Positions 16,621 through 25,866 are shown, counted from the stretch's first letter. The stretch: DNA of 64,000 bases from G964291335 sp964291335 (GCA_964291335.2 OZ219748.1:1860001-1924000), one strand, 5' to 3'. Notes: generated by a model from the sequence alone, not told the origin. Translations and numbers: made by a program.

Positions 16621-16774
16621 TGCTTCCCTCGCAGGCGGCGATTAAGGGCGATTAAGAACGGCGCCGGTTGATTGAACCGGTTCCGGCAGCGCCGCCGGGC
16701 TGCCGGAACAGCAGAGGTAAAGGCCGGGTTAATTTCCGGCGCTGGCGGGCGGCGCCCAGCCTGAATATCAGCCG

Positions 16775-17599
16775 CTACCCAACCAGACCTTTGGCCTGCT
16801 GCCAAAGAGCTTCCTTCTCTTCCAGTGGCAGCCGGGCGAAATCCAGGCCCTGCCGTTGGGCCAACTCTTCCATCCGCAAATAGCGGCGGGTGAAACGTCC
16901 GTTAGCCTGACGCAACGCATCTTCCGCCGGTACGTTCAGCCAGCGACACAGATTAACCAGCGTCAGAAACAGGTCGCCGAGTTCATGCGCCCGGTCGGCA
17001 TCGGTAGCGGCGCAGCGCAACTCGGCCACCTCTTCGCCAATCTTTTCCAGAACCCCGTCAATATCCTCCCAGTCGAACCCGGAACGGGCTACCCGCTCCT
17101 GCATCAGTTGGGCGTAGCCAAGAGCGGGCAGCGTCTGTGGTATGCCCTCTACCGGCGACTGGCGGAGGCCCTGCTCGGCCCGCTCCGCCGCCTTGATTTG
17201 CTCCCAGTTCTGCTCCACCTGCCGGGCGTCATTGACGCTGGCATTACCGAAGACGTGGGGGTGGCGGCGAATCAGCTTGCCATTAATCGCCGTCAACACA
17301 TCCGCCAGGGTAAACTCGCCGGCTTCCCGGGCAATGTCAGCGTGAAAAGCCACCTGCACCAACAGGTCGCCCAGCTCTTCGGCCAATAATTCGGGGGCGT
17401 CCCGGTCAATGGCTTCCAGCGCTTCGTGGCACTCTTCCAGCAGATTGCGCTTCAATGAAGCATGGGTCTGTTCCCGGTCCCAGGGACAGCCGCCCGGCGC
17501 CCGCAGGCGGGCTACCAGGTCAACCAGAGTCTGGAAACTGCCCAGGTCGGCCCCGGTCGGCTGCTGCGAAGCAGGCTGGTTGATTTGCTTGTCAGGCAT
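16775..17599 (-). CDS. mazG: MazG nucleoside triphosphate pyrophosphohydrolase
   Basis: A 274-residue protein from ATG 17599. The first MazG domain has LRAPGGCPWDREQTHASL, EECHEALEAI and EELGDLLVQVAFHA (the E-x-x-E ... E-x-x-D metal site). A second, more diverged domain has ELGDLFLTLVNLCRWL near residue 215. MazG hydrolyses non-canonical or excess NTPs to NMP and pyrophosphate. The upstream open frame reaches 17695, but a good promoter (17606-17634) lies within it, so ATG 17599 is favoured and the transcript would be nearly leaderless. Confidence 0.9.
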   Translation of the reverse strand: MPDKQINQPASQQPTGADLGSFQTLVDLVARLRAPGGCPWDREQTHASLKRNLLEECHEALEAIDRDAPELLAEELGDLLVQVAFHADIAREAGEFTLADVLTAINGKLIRRHPHVFGNASVNDARQVEQNWEQIKAAERAEQGLRQSPVEGIPQTLPALGYAQLMQERVARSGFDWEDIDGVLEKIGEEVAELRCAATDADRAHELGDLFLTLVNLCRWLNVPAEDALRQANGRFTRRYLRMEELAQRQGLDFARLPLEEKEALWQQAKGLVG

Positions 17600-17605
17600 A
17601 ACCCG

Positions 17606-17634
17606 ATTATAGTTGCAGACTGAAGATTGCTCAA
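17606..17634 (-). promoter_or_regulatory. Promoter of mazG, implying a leaderless transcript
   Basis: On the minus strand, TTGAGC (17634-17629), 17-nt spacer, TATAAT (17611-17606). Only six bases separate TATAAT from ATG 17599, so transcription would begin at or next to the start codon. Confidence 0.65.
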
Positions 17635-17694
17635 CCTCCGGCCGCCGCCGCTGGAAGGGTTTTTTTACCGGAGAACACCTCCCCTGGAATTGCA

Positions 17695-18456
17695 ATGAAG
17701 CTGGTCAAGACGTTAGCCGAAGCGGGTTTCGTTGCCGCCGTGCCGGTATTTCTGGTAGCGGTCAGCGTTGCCTGGGCCGTCAATGACCCGGGCCTGTACC
17801 AGCGGGGGTTCCAGAAGTACGATATTGCCCGCCGCACCGGCATTACCCAGGCCGACTTGCTACAGGTGGGCGCCGACCTGCGCCGTTACTTTAATTCAGC
17901 CGGGGAACCCCTGCTGGTAAGCGTTCCGGTTCACGGCGAGGTTCGCCCCCTTTACAGTCAGCGGGAGACGCTGCATATGCGGGACGTAAAACAACTGGTG
18001 CGCGGCGTTTACCTGACGGCGCTGTTGACCGGGGGATACCTGCTGCTGCTGGGTTTGGCCGGGTTCATACGGGAGAGGGGCGACTATTGGCCGACGTTGG
18101 CCCGGCTGCTGCTGTATGGGGGGGCGCTGACCCTGGGGCTGACGCTGACTCTGGGGCTTTTCGCCCTGCTGGGGTTCGAGCGGATGTTCCTGCTGTTTCA
18201 CCAGTTGAGTTTCCGCAACGACCTGTGGCAGCTCAACCCCTATACCGACTACTTGCTGATAATGTTCCCCGCCGGTTTCTGGTTCGATGCTACCATGCGC
18301 ATAGCCCTGACTACCGTGGCCGGCGCAGCGCTGCTGAGCGTTTCGGGAGGCTATGGACTGTACCGGGCCGGCCGGCTGACCTGGCCCCCGGCCGGCCGCC
18401 GGCTTCGGGAAAACCGTTCCGGGAGGGCAGAAAATAACGGCACAGGCTGCCCGTAA
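17695..18456 (+). CDS. DUF1461 integral membrane protein
   Basis: A 253-residue protein with an N-terminal membrane helix, an external loop holding TLHMRDVKQL, two central helices (about 105-122 and 130-155), FHQLSFRNDLWQLNP..DYLLIMFPAGFWFD, and a final helix. These conserved blocks (H-M-x-D-V and F-x-N-D-x-W) are typical of the DUF1461/TIGR01906 membrane family. Function is unknown. It is divergent from mazG with about 95 bp between starts. The C-terminal tail is Arg/Pro-rich and weakly conserved. Confidence 0.8.
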   Translation: MKLVKTLAEAGFVAAVPVFLVAVSVAWAVNDPGLYQRGFQKYDIARRTGITQADLLQVGADLRRYFNSAGEPLLVSVPVHGEVRPLYSQRETLHMRDVKQLVRGVYLTALLTGGYLLLLGLAGFIRERGDYWPTLARLLLYGGALTLGLTLTLGLFALLGFERMFLLFHQLSFRNDLWQLNPYTDYLLIMFPAGFWFDATMRIALTTVAGAALLSVSGGYGLYRAGRLTWPPAGRRLRENRSGRAENNGTGCP

Positions 18457-18600
18457 ATTACCGGGAAGCCCCGGCCCCGGCCGGCCGAAGAGGGGGGGCA
18501 GGTAAATCTGCCGGAACCGGGGCGGGCGTCCCCATTCCCCCAAGCCTCGGCCGGCGGTTGGTTCTTTTGGCGTCAACACTTTTTTCGGAGGGATTGCACC

Positions 18601-19506
18601 ATGACCTGGCAGTATCAGTTTGAGTTGCTTGCCCGACCTTACGGCGGTGTCACCGAGGGCCCGGTATGGGATGGCGAGGCCGTTCTCTTCACCCATATTC
18701 CGACCAGTCGCATTATGCGCTGCGCCCCCGGTTCCGGCGAAATTACCGAAGCCCGCGCCGGAACCAACCACACCAACGGCCTGGCTTTCGACAGCCGGGG
18801 CCGGCTGTTCGGCTGCTGCTCCGGCGGGCGGGCCATTGTCCGCATAGATGACGATGCTATTGTCCCGGTGGCTGACCGGGTGGACGGGCAGAAGCTGAAC
18901 ACCCCCAACGACCTGGCCATTGACCGCCAGGGGCGCATCTGGTTTACCAACCCCTGGAACGCCGGCAATATTGACTCCAGCGAGGTGGAGGAACTGGACA
19001 ACCGCTCGGTTCTGCGGGCCGACCCCCAGCCGGACGGCAGCTACGCAGTTACCCGGGTTACCTTTGATACCACCATGCCCAACGGCGTGCTGGTATCTCC
19101 CGACCAGCGTACCCTTTACGTGGCCGAAAGCAACAGCGAGCGTATGGACCTTGACCGGGAGCTGCGCGCCTACCCAATCAATGACGACGGCAGCCTGGGC
19201 CCCCACCGAACATTGCATACCTTTGGGCGGGATGCCAACGCAGTTCACCGGGGCATCGACGGTATGTGCCTGGATGCCGAGGGTAATATCGTAGCTGCCG
19301 CCGGCTGGGAGCAGGGCGGCCCCGGCTCGATGATTTACATCTTCTCTCCCGCCGGCCGGGTGCTGGAGACCCACCCGATCGCCTGCAACCGGCCGACCAA
19401 CTGCTGCTTCGGCGGGCCGGCCCTGACCACTCTGTACGTTACCTCTACCGACGGGCACTTCTACCGGGCGGAAACCGACCGGGTGGGTTGGGCTATTTAC
19501 CCTTAA
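18601..19506 (+). CDS. SMP-30/gluconolactonase/LRE-family protein
   Basis: A 301-residue six-bladed beta-propeller family protein with CGGAGGG before ATG. Visible blade motifs are EGPVWDGE (about 20), HTNGLAFDSRGRLFGCC, LNTPNDLAIDRQGRIWFTNP, MPNGVLVSPDQRTLYVAES and GIDGMCLDAEGNI. The conserved Glu, Asn and Asp that bind the divalent metal are present. Family members hydrolyse sugar lactones and related esters. No sugar-oxidation genes adjoin it, so the substrate is open. Confidence 0.88.
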   Translation: MTWQYQFELLARPYGGVTEGPVWDGEAVLFTHIPTSRIMRCAPGSGEITEARAGTNHTNGLAFDSRGRLFGCCSGGRAIVRIDDDAIVPVADRVDGQKLNTPNDLAIDRQGRIWFTNPWNAGNIDSSEVEELDNRSVLRADPQPDGSYAVTRVTFDTTMPNGVLVSPDQRTLYVAESNSERMDLDRELRAYPINDDGSLGPHRTLHTFGRDANAVHRGIDGMCLDAEGNIVAAAGWEQGGPGSMIYIFSPAGRVLETHPIACNRPTNCCFGGPALTTLYVTSTDGHFYRAETDRVGWAIYP

Positions 19507-19696
19507 GCAGGGGGCTTACGGCGGCCGCCCTGGCGCCTTTATATTGCTGTGATAAAACCCGGCAGGAAGCCGAAAGCAGCCGGCGCGCCGACAGAGCATT
19601 GCAGCGAATCTTTCACCGCATTAGTCAACCGGCCGCCGCATTAAGGTATAGTCGCCGAGCGGCGGCGCCAGCTTTAGCAGACTTGAGGCAGGCTTT

Positions 19697-20065
19697 ATGA
19701 ACATGAACCTGGGACGGTACGGCATTGACCGGCGGCAGCTGCGACAGGGCGGCGGCCGGGGCAGCGGCAACGACCATGTGGAAGATCTGTATGGCTGCAC
19801 TGAACTTTATATTTACCAAACCCCGAACCGCAAGTTAACCGGTTTCCCGTCGCTTAAGCTCTTCGTCGAGTCAGAAGGGTGCGAGATTGTCTTCACCGCC
19901 GACGCCCCACCGGAATTGAGCAGCTATGAGACGATGCGCATTACCCAGCGGCAGGGGCAGGCCATACCTCAGGCAGTAGTCAAGCGCGCCCACTCCTGGG
20001 CGCACCAGCGAAACTTTCTGCACAGCTTCTTCAAGCCAATGTACCGCCAAGCCGGCCAGCCATGA
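19697..20065 (+). CDS. Hypothetical protein
   Basis: A 122-residue open frame with a weak SD (GAGGCAGG) about 10 nt before the start. No family recognised. It is soluble-looking, with a Gly/Arg-rich start, a beta-rich centre (TELYIYQTPNRK, LKLFVESEGCEIVF) and an RAHSWAHQRNFLHSFF tail. It lies next to a crotonase pseudogene in a decaying region and may itself be a remnant. Confidence 0.4.
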   Translation: MNMNLGRYGIDRRQLRQGGGRGSGNDHVEDLYGCTELYIYQTPNRKLTGFPSLKLFVESEGCEIVFTADAPPELSSYETMRITQRQGQAIPQAVVKRAHSWAHQRNFLHSFFKPMYRQAGQP

Positions 20066-20117
20066 GCCGTTCCCGGAGCCGTTCCGGCAAAGTGAACCTT
20101 GCCGCGGAGGAATAGGC

Positions 20118-20770
20118 GTGGAATATACCAATGTCCGGCTGGAAATCGCTGAGGCGGCAGCCGCGGGCTGGCTGAACCGGCCCGCAGCCCTTACGCCCGG
20201 AGCGCAAAGCTGCTGACGGAGCTGACCCATGCCGCCGCCGCGGCCGGCAAGGACGAAATCGGTTAAGGCCCTGGTGGTTCGGGGCGAAGGGCGGGCCTTT
20301 TCTGCCGGCGCCCACTTTTACTACTTCGATACCGTATTGGACGACATTTCCCGCCGGCTGCCCTGTGTCCGGCTGATGAACGACTGCTTTTTTTCAGCTG
20401 GAAAACCGGTCTATACCTACCATTGTCGCAGCATATGGTTTCGCTTTGGCCGGCAGCCTGGAACCGGCCCTGGCGTGCGACCTGGTGCTGGCCGCCGAAG
20501 ACGCCTGCATCGGCGGCCAGCACAGCAATTTCGGGCTGATCCCCGGCGGCGGCGCCACCCAGCGGCGGCCCCAACGCATCGGCATGCAGCGGGCCGTGGA
20601 GCTGCTGACCACCGGACGCTGGCTGTCCGGCGCTGAGGCGGCCCAATGGGGGGCTGGCCTTGCGGGCACGCCTCCCCGAACCTGGAAGCCGAGCTGCAAA
20701 AGCTGCTGGAGCCGCTGCGGGGCAAGAGCCGCCCCTGGCTGGTCTGGATTAAGTCCGTAACGCAGCCGGG
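20118..20770 (+). pseudogene. Enoyl-CoA hydratase/isomerase (crotonase) pseudogene
   Basis: Crotonase blocks appear in order but in different frames: VEYTNVRLEIAE at 20118, KLLTEL near 20200, VKALVVRGEGRAFSAGA near 20265, then FALAGSLEPALACDLVLAAEDACIGG, FGLIPGGGATQR and LTTGRWLSGAEAAQWG from about 20430. At least three frame changes separate them, so no full-length enzyme can be made. The GAGA and GAG oxyanion-hole regions are recognisable. Confidence 0.75.
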
Positions 20771-21089
20771 TTGCGACCGGCCCCTGCCGGAGGGGGTTGC
20801 CCTGGAAAGTATGGCTTTCTTCCGGCAGGTGAAACCGAAGTGGCACAGTAAGCGCTGGCGGAGTGGAGTATATATTCGGGTACTGGCCGGCGGTTTTCCG
20901 GACTGGTGCCGGCGCTGGTTTGGGGATTGTTCCGGGTTGAACACGGGCTTGGGAAAGTTCTTTGCCTGATGATGTTGGATTTGGGGAAATTGGCAGCCCG
21001 GCGTTATTCTCTGATCTGACAACGCCGGGCCGGTTGAGTCTGGGCTGGTCGGTCCCGAATGGACGGGAAAGCGGGAACCTGTTGAAAGG

Positions 21090-21960
21090 TCAGTCGTCGT
21101 TGGCGATAACTACCTGGACGAAAATCCGGCTGCGGTTGCCGGAAATCCTGATGTTCGGGTCTTCGGTCATCAGCCGGTTGACGTTGCATCGCACTGTTTC
21201 GTCGCTTTCGCTCCGGGTGTCGCCGATGATCCGGAAATTCACCGTTTTGGTCAGGGCGGCGCTGGAGGCGCCGGCTTCCCAGATAAATAGCTGGTCCATG
21301 AAGTAGAAGTCCCGGTCTGCGCCGGCGTTTTCCTGCCGCGAACATTCGTGTCGTTGGGTTTCTGGAACTTTACCCGCACGCTGACGTCATGGGATGGAGC
21401 GCCGGTAAGCCGGAGGGTAAGGGGTACTGTTTTGGTTTACGAGTCTCCTTCGGTGATGGTCAGCTTTGGCGTCTGCCCCTTGCCCTTTCCGTAGGTTATG
21501 CCATCCTTGACTACTTCTATTTCCTACATGGGAGACGGTGTCGGCGTGGGCGTGGGCGTGGGCATTTCGACCTGCGTTATTCCTTTGGCGTGCTGCCAAG
21601 GTCGCAGCCGACCTCTTCCGAGTTGGCGTAAACGCGAATGCAGTGCCGGGTGGCTGGGTCCTGGTTGTCCAGCTCATACCGAAGTTCGGAGGCTGGAACC
21701 AAAACGTCGATAACGTAAGCGTTGCTGAGTTGGGCTTCAGCCAGAATGTTGTACTGGCTTACCTGACAGTTGTTGGGGGCCGGGTCTGCCAGGCAACCCT
21801 GATGGAAGTGGGGGTTACCACTTCCATCATCAGTCCCGCGGGCGGGTTGGGAGCGTTGGATCTCTGAGCCTGGACGGCGGCAGCTGCCACGATGGTTGTC
21901 AGTGCGGCCATGACTATGGCGGCAGCCATTAGCCATTTCAGGGCTGCGCCTCTTGGGGTG
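21090..21960 (-). pseudogene. FN3/Calx-beta surface-protein pseudogene
   Basis: On the minus strand a signal-peptide-like stretch (LKWLMAAAIVMAALTTIVAAAAVQAQ) leads into an FN3 start (NPPAGLMMEVV). After a frameshift the FN3 continues (NILAEAQLSNAYVIDVLVPA), then a short Thr-Pro repeat near 21550, ITEGDS followed by a stop, and Calx-beta-like pieces ending VQVVIANDD at 21090. The domain order matches the intact 683-3739 protein. Several frameshifts and stops make it non-functional. Confidence 0.7.
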
Positions 21961-22149
21961 TGGAAGGCTGGCGGCTGGTTTGGGCGTTGCTTTTCTCCTG
22001 GGCGTCTGCTCGCCGTGTGGGATACCGCGGTTTCGTCCAGCGGTTCCGAATTATTCTAAAGTTTCAGAGCGGCGGCTTCAATACTGCCGATGAACCGGTA
22101 TTCCCAGGAATTGGAGTTGCGAAATCGCCCGTGATTACTCCATTCATGC

Positions 22150-22177
22150 TTGACTTATCGGTAATTTGGGTTACAAT
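22150..22177 (+). promoter_or_regulatory. Promoter of the SelW-like gene
   Basis: TTGACT (22150-22155), 16-nt spacer, TACAAT (22172-22177), 42 bp before ATG 22220. Confidence 0.6.
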
Positions 22178-22219
22178 TGGGAAAGGCCTCAATAAACTGA
22201 TGGGTCAAGGAGGGATACT

Positions 22220-22504
22220 ATGGAAGGGAAAGTCCAGATCGAGATTACCTACTGCGTGCCTTGACAGCACCATGCTACCGCCACGTGGATGGCGAATGAG
22301 TTCTTCCGCGCCTATGGGCCCGATGCCGCAATCACTATTTCCCCGCGCGGCCAGGGCATCATGGAAGTCTTTGTAGATGGTGAAAAAATTTTCGACAAGA
22401 AGGCCGAGGGCAATTCCTACCCGGATCTGGCCCGCGTCCGCAAGATGAAGGAAGTAATCACCGAGAAAATCGCCAGTGTGGAGCCTGTTCCGGCGGACAA
22501 CTAA
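22220..22504 (+). CDS. SelW-like (Rdx family) selenoprotein, in-frame UGA
   Basis: ATG 22220, with AGGAGG 8 nt upstream, opens MEGKVQIEITYCVP, followed by TGA at 22262-22264. The same frame then continues to TAA 22504, giving 94 residues if UGA is selenocysteine. The motif Cys12-Val-Pro-Sec15 sits exactly where Rdx/SelW proteins have C-x-x-U/C after the first beta strand. The downstream part (ITISPRGQGIMEVFVDGEKIFDKKAEG) fits the thioredoxin-like Rdx fold. It is probably a thiol redox protein. A hairpin follows the UGA. A conventional gene finder would report only the 71-aa downstream piece. A promoter and a terminator flank it, so it is monocistronic. Confidence 0.85.
22279..22294 (+). promoter_or_regulatory. 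Candidate SECIS hairpin of the SelW-like gene
   Basis: Stem CGCCA/TGGCG with loop CGTGGA. The loop begins 23 nt from the U of UGA and has G at its second position, as expected of bacterial SECIS elements. The stem is only 5 bp. Confidence 0.5.
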
Positions 22505-22551
22505 CTGACGGCGCCGGTTGCATAGCCGTCCTGGTGTAATTGTGCCGGTGA

Positions 22552-22582
22552 TTCGGCCCCTCGATTTATCAGAGGGGCCGAA
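22552..22582. terminator. Stem-loop terminator after the SelW-like gene
   Basis: An 11-bp perfect stem TTCGGCCCCTC/GAGGGGCCGAA with a 9-nt loop; no T run follows. Confidence 0.6.
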
Positions 22583-22646
22583 CCCTTGTGCGGCAGCCCC
22601 GGAATATAAGACATAACCTGCGCCCGGCAAGAAAGACGCCGACCGT

Positions 22647-23153
22647 ATGGGCATTCTGAACGATGATATGAAGCGGGTGGTGCGGCAGCAACGGCTGGGC
22701 TTTGTGGCCACCGTTTGCCCCGATGGCACCCCTAACCTGTCTCCCAAAGGCACTGCGGCAGTGTGGGACGACGACCACCTGGTATTCGCCGACCTGGCCT
22801 CGCCGGGAACCATAGCCAACTTGCAGCGCAACCCGGCAGTGGAAATTAACCTGGTGGACGGGTTTTCGCGCAAGGGATACCGCTTCAAGGGCGCCGCCGC
22901 CATCATCAACGAAACTACTCACCCGGCCCTGTTTGGCGCCATCCGGCTGGCCTTTCAGCAGGGAACCAGGGGCATCCACCAGGTAACACTGCCCGCACGA
23001 GCCTATGTCCTGGTCAAGGTAGAACGAGCCCTTCCCCTGATTTCCCCGGCTTATGCGTCCGGCAAAACCGAGGAAGCTACCCGGCGGGAATATGCGGCGT
23101 ACTGGGCGGAAGTTCACCAGAACCGGATGGCCCAACTCGAGCAGGAGTCTTAA
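22647..23153 (+). CDS. Pyridoxamine 5'-phosphate oxidase-family flavin-binding protein
   Basis: A 168-residue split-barrel protein. The N-terminal strand pattern RLGFVATVCPDGTPNLSPKGTAAVWDDDHLVFAD is typical of the PNPOx-like FMN or F420-binding family, followed by NLQRNPAVEINLVD and RKGYRFKGAA. These proteins reduce or oxidise small substrates with bound flavin. Members with PKG in strand 2 are annotated only as general pyridoxamine phosphate oxidase-like; a biosynthetic role in vitamin B6 is unlikely given the short length. Stands alone downstream of the selenoprotein terminator. Confidence 0.8.
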   Translation: MGILNDDMKRVVRQQRLGFVATVCPDGTPNLSPKGTAAVWDDDHLVFADLASPGTIANLQRNPAVEINLVDGFSRKGYRFKGAAAIINETTHPALFGAIRLAFQQGTRGIHQVTLPARAYVLVKVERALPLISPAYASGKTEEATRREYAAYWAEVHQNRMAQLEQES

Positions 23154-23270
23154 CCCCTGGCGGGAACAGCGCCAAAACATAACGGCAGCAAACCCACCCT
23201 TGAGCGCGCGCCGGGCGAACCGCATTCCGGCGCAGCCATACCCCGGTTGTACCGGTAACAGAGAAACGTG

Positions 23271-24665
23271 ATGAGTATGACCGAAACTTCCCTGGCCGAA
23301 GCCCTGGCGCGTATCGTTGGCGAAGAAAACGTCCTGTCCAGCCCTTACGACCTGGATCGATATTCCGCCGACGCCCTGACGCCTTTCCGGGCTTATCACG
23401 CAGCCCACGCCTTTGAGCGGCTGGCCGACCTGGTGGCGCGCCCCGGCAGCGCTGCGGAAGTTTCGCAGATCGCCGCCCTGGCAACCAGGGAGGGCATACC
23501 GCTGGTTCCTTACGGCGGCGGAACCGGGGTTATGGGCGGCGTGCTGCCGGTTCAGGGCGGCATTATAGTTGACCTGAAGCGTCTCAACCGCATCCTGGAA
23601 ATCAGCCCGCGGGATCTGACCGCCACCGTGGAATCCGGAGTCGTACTGCAAGACCTGTACGATGCCCTGGACAACTATAACCTGATGCCGGGCCACGACC
23701 CTTACAGCGTAGCCATTGCCACCGTGGCCGGCGCTGTTTCTACCAATGGCGTGGGCTACCGCGCCAGCGCCTTTGGGCCTATGGGACAGCAGGTGGTATC
23801 CCTGCAAGCAGTCCTGCCCGACGGCCGCATTCTGCAAACCCGTCCGGTGCCCAAATATTCCTCCGGCCCCAACCTTAACCACCTGTTCATCGGCGGGGAA
23901 GGAACCTTCGGCATTATTACCCAGGCCACGGTGCGGGTTTTCCGGCAGCCGGAGGCCCGGGTTTTCGCTGCCGCCGCCTTCGACAGTTTCGACCAGGGTT
24001 TTGACGCCGCCGCCGAGTTGATGGCCCTTGACCTGCACCCCGCTCTGCTGGACCTGACTGAAGAGGATGGTCAGGTCAGAATGTTTCTGCTCTTCGAAGG
24101 CTACCGTGAAGGGGTGGCCGCCCAGGAGTCGCGGGCCAGGCAGGTTTGCGCCCGGTTTGGCGGGCGCGACCTGGGGCCGGGCCCGACCATGCGCTACTGG
24201 GAAGACCGCCACGAATCCGGGGAGCGGTACAAGCGCAGCGCCCTGGGCCGGCCGCGGGAAGAACGGTGGAACCGTCAGTGGGGGCGCAGCTTCGACTACC
24301 TGCACATGGCCCTGCCCATTTCCCGGGTGCTGGACTACCGCCGCCGCTGCCAGCAGATATTGGCCGCCAGAAACGTCCGGGTCTTGGAGTATGCCCTCTG
24401 GAGCCGGCCCGAACTGTTTTCCATGCTGGTGGCGCCGGAAGACGCGGCGCAGCCGGGAAGCCGGGAAGACCTGGCCCAGGCCGTGGCCGAGGTTCTGACC
24501 CTGGCCCAGGATATGGGCGGAGTGATGGAATACTGCCACGGCGTGGGCGTGAAACTTAACCACCTGCTGGCCAGGGAGCTGGGGGTGGGCCACGAGGTTA
24601 TCCGCGACTTGAAACGGGCGCTGGACCCGGCCAACATTATGAACCCCGGAAAGCTGGGGCTTTAA
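23271..24665 (+). CDS. FAD-linked oxidase (GlcD/D-lactate dehydrogenase-like)
   Basis: About 464 residues. The PCMH-type FAD domain has VPYGGGTGVMGGV (about 80), VDLKRLNRI, ATVESGVVLQDL, the GHDPYSV..ATVAGAVSTNGVG segment, and GGEGTFGIIT. The C-terminal domain ends GVGVKLNHLLARELG...LDPANIMNPGKLGL, diagnostic of the glycolate/D-lactate/alkyl-DHAP oxidase family. It oxidises a 2-hydroxy acid and passes electrons to quinone or another acceptor. The start is uncertain among GTG 23268, ATG 23271 and ATG 23277; no strong SD decides it. Confidence 0.85.
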   Translation: MSMTETSLAEALARIVGEENVLSSPYDLDRYSADALTPFRAYHAAHAFERLADLVARPGSAAEVSQIAALATREGIPLVPYGGGTGVMGGVLPVQGGIIVDLKRLNRILEISPRDLTATVESGVVLQDLYDALDNYNLMPGHDPYSVAIATVAGAVSTNGVGYRASAFGPMGQQVVSLQAVLPDGRILQTRPVPKYSSGPNLNHLFIGGEGTFGIITQATVRVFRQPEARVFAAAAFDSFDQGFDAAAELMALDLHPALLDLTEEDGQVRMFLLFEGYREGVAAQESRARQVCARFGGRDLGPGPTMRYWEDRHESGERYKRSALGRPREERWNRQWGRSFDYLHMALPISRVLDYRRRCQQILAARNVRVLEYALWSRPELFSMLVAPEDAAQPGSREDLAQAVAEVLTLAQDMGGVMEYCHGVGVKLNHLLARELGVGHEVIRDLKRALDPANIMNPGKLGL

Positions 24666-24683
24666 CCTGGCCGGCCAGTGCAG

Positions 24684-25637
24684 TTAAAAGGGCAGTTCCT
24701 GCCCGATGCCCCGTTCCAGGGCTTTGCGATAGACCAGCTGCGCCGCGGCAATATCCTCCAGGGCTATGCCCATAGACTCGAACAGGGTTACCGCCTGCCG
24801 GTCGGGACGGCCCGGCGTCCGCCCGGCAATTATATCCTGTAGTTCGCAGACCATATCCCAGCGGAACTCGCCCCGGCTCTCCGGCCAGATGAGGTCTCCG
24901 CATTCGATTCGGGCCTGCTCCAGGTCATCCACCGCAATAACCGCCGACCGCAGCACCGTTGCCTCGTCCACCTCACGGCGCATCCAGTGGTTGCCGCCGG
25001 CGGCGTTGACGTGCGCGCCGGGCGGCAGCCAGGCCCCTTCCAGCACCGGCTCCCGGGCCGAGGTGATGGTTATCGCAATCGCTGCGTCGGCAACGCACTG
25101 TTGGGCGCTAGCCACCGGCTCAATTTCCAGGTTCAGCCGCTCGCCCATGCGCCGTGCAAAGTCTTCCCGCCGTTCCTGCCGCCGGCTGTAAACCTTTACC
25201 GACTTGATGTCGCGGACGGCGCACACCGCCTCCAGCTGGCTGCGCGCCTGAAAGCCGGCGCCAATAATGCCCACGCTGTCCGCGTCGGCGTTGGCCATAT
25301 GCCGGGTGGCCAGACCGGAAGCGGCGCCGGTCCGTATCTGCCCTAACCGGCTGCCCTCCATGCAGGACAGCAGTTCCCCGGTCTGGTAGTCATAGAGCAT
25401 TACCACCATCCGCGCGCCGCCGGCAAAAGAGGGGTAGGCCTTGTACCCAAAGACCTGATGCCCGGCATCGGCGGCGGCCATGAAATGGAAGAAACCGCCG
25501 GGCATGCGAATGCGGGAGCGGGGGGTCAGGTTAACCTTGCCGGCGCCGGCGTGCGCAAAAGCCTCTTCCAGCACAGCCACGCACTCAGACATGGGCAGCA
25601 ATTCAGCTACTTGTTGCTCGTTCAGAAACAGGGCCAT
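24684..25637 (-). CDS. Ornithine cyclodeaminase/mu-crystallin family protein
   Basis: A 317-residue protein from ATG 25637, with GGAGGAG upstream. The Rossmann motif GIIGAGFQARSQLEAV (about 125) is followed by VKVYSRRQERREDFARRM, ITSAREPVLEGAWLPPGAHVNAAGGN and a substrate-site Asp in AVDDLEQA. The family includes ornithine cyclodeaminase, alanine dehydrogenase and ketimine reductase, all NAD(P)-dependent. Substrate is undetermined. A TATACT -10-like box lies about 27 bp upstream of the start. Convergent with the FAD oxidase, 18 bp apart. Confidence 0.85.
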   Translation of the reverse strand: MALFLNEQQVAELLPMSECVAVLEEAFAHAGAGKVNLTPRSRIRMPGGFFHFMAAADAGHQVFGYKAYPSFAGGARMVVMLYDYQTGELLSCMEGSRLGQIRTGAASGLATRHMANADADSVGIIGAGFQARSQLEAVCAVRDIKSVKVYSRRQERREDFARRMGERLNLEIEPVASAQQCVADAAIAITITSAREPVLEGAWLPPGAHVNAAGGNHWMRREVDEATVLRSAVIAVDDLEQARIECGDLIWPESRGEFRWDMVCELQDIIAGRTPGRPDRQAVTLFESMGIALEDIAAAQLVYRKALERGIGQELPF

Positions 25638-25866
25638 AACTCCTCCAGGGGGTTGGGTAACGCAAGTATAGCACTTGTCCTGCCGCCGGTTCAGGCAGCT
25701 TCGGGCGCCCGGTTCCGGTGGAAAGAGCCGTTCTGCGCTGTCGGGTTTTCTATTTTCCGGCATTATGTTATTTTAATTGTGGATAAGACTGCCTTTTTTC
25801 AGGTCGGATCTGCCCCTTTATTGCCTGGGCCGGTATTGGGTTGGCTCCGGTCCGGCCAACCCGGCA
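25638..25866. other. Intergenic spacer
   Basis: It holds the -10-like TATACT (minus strand, near 25664-25669) for the cyclodeaminase gene. Nothing else that I can support. Confidence 0.4.

Noticed and set aside
19697..20094. A further UGA-readthrough candidate at the end of the hypothetical protein
   Set aside because: Codons after the TGA show no domain, no Cys-like context and a second stop soon after.
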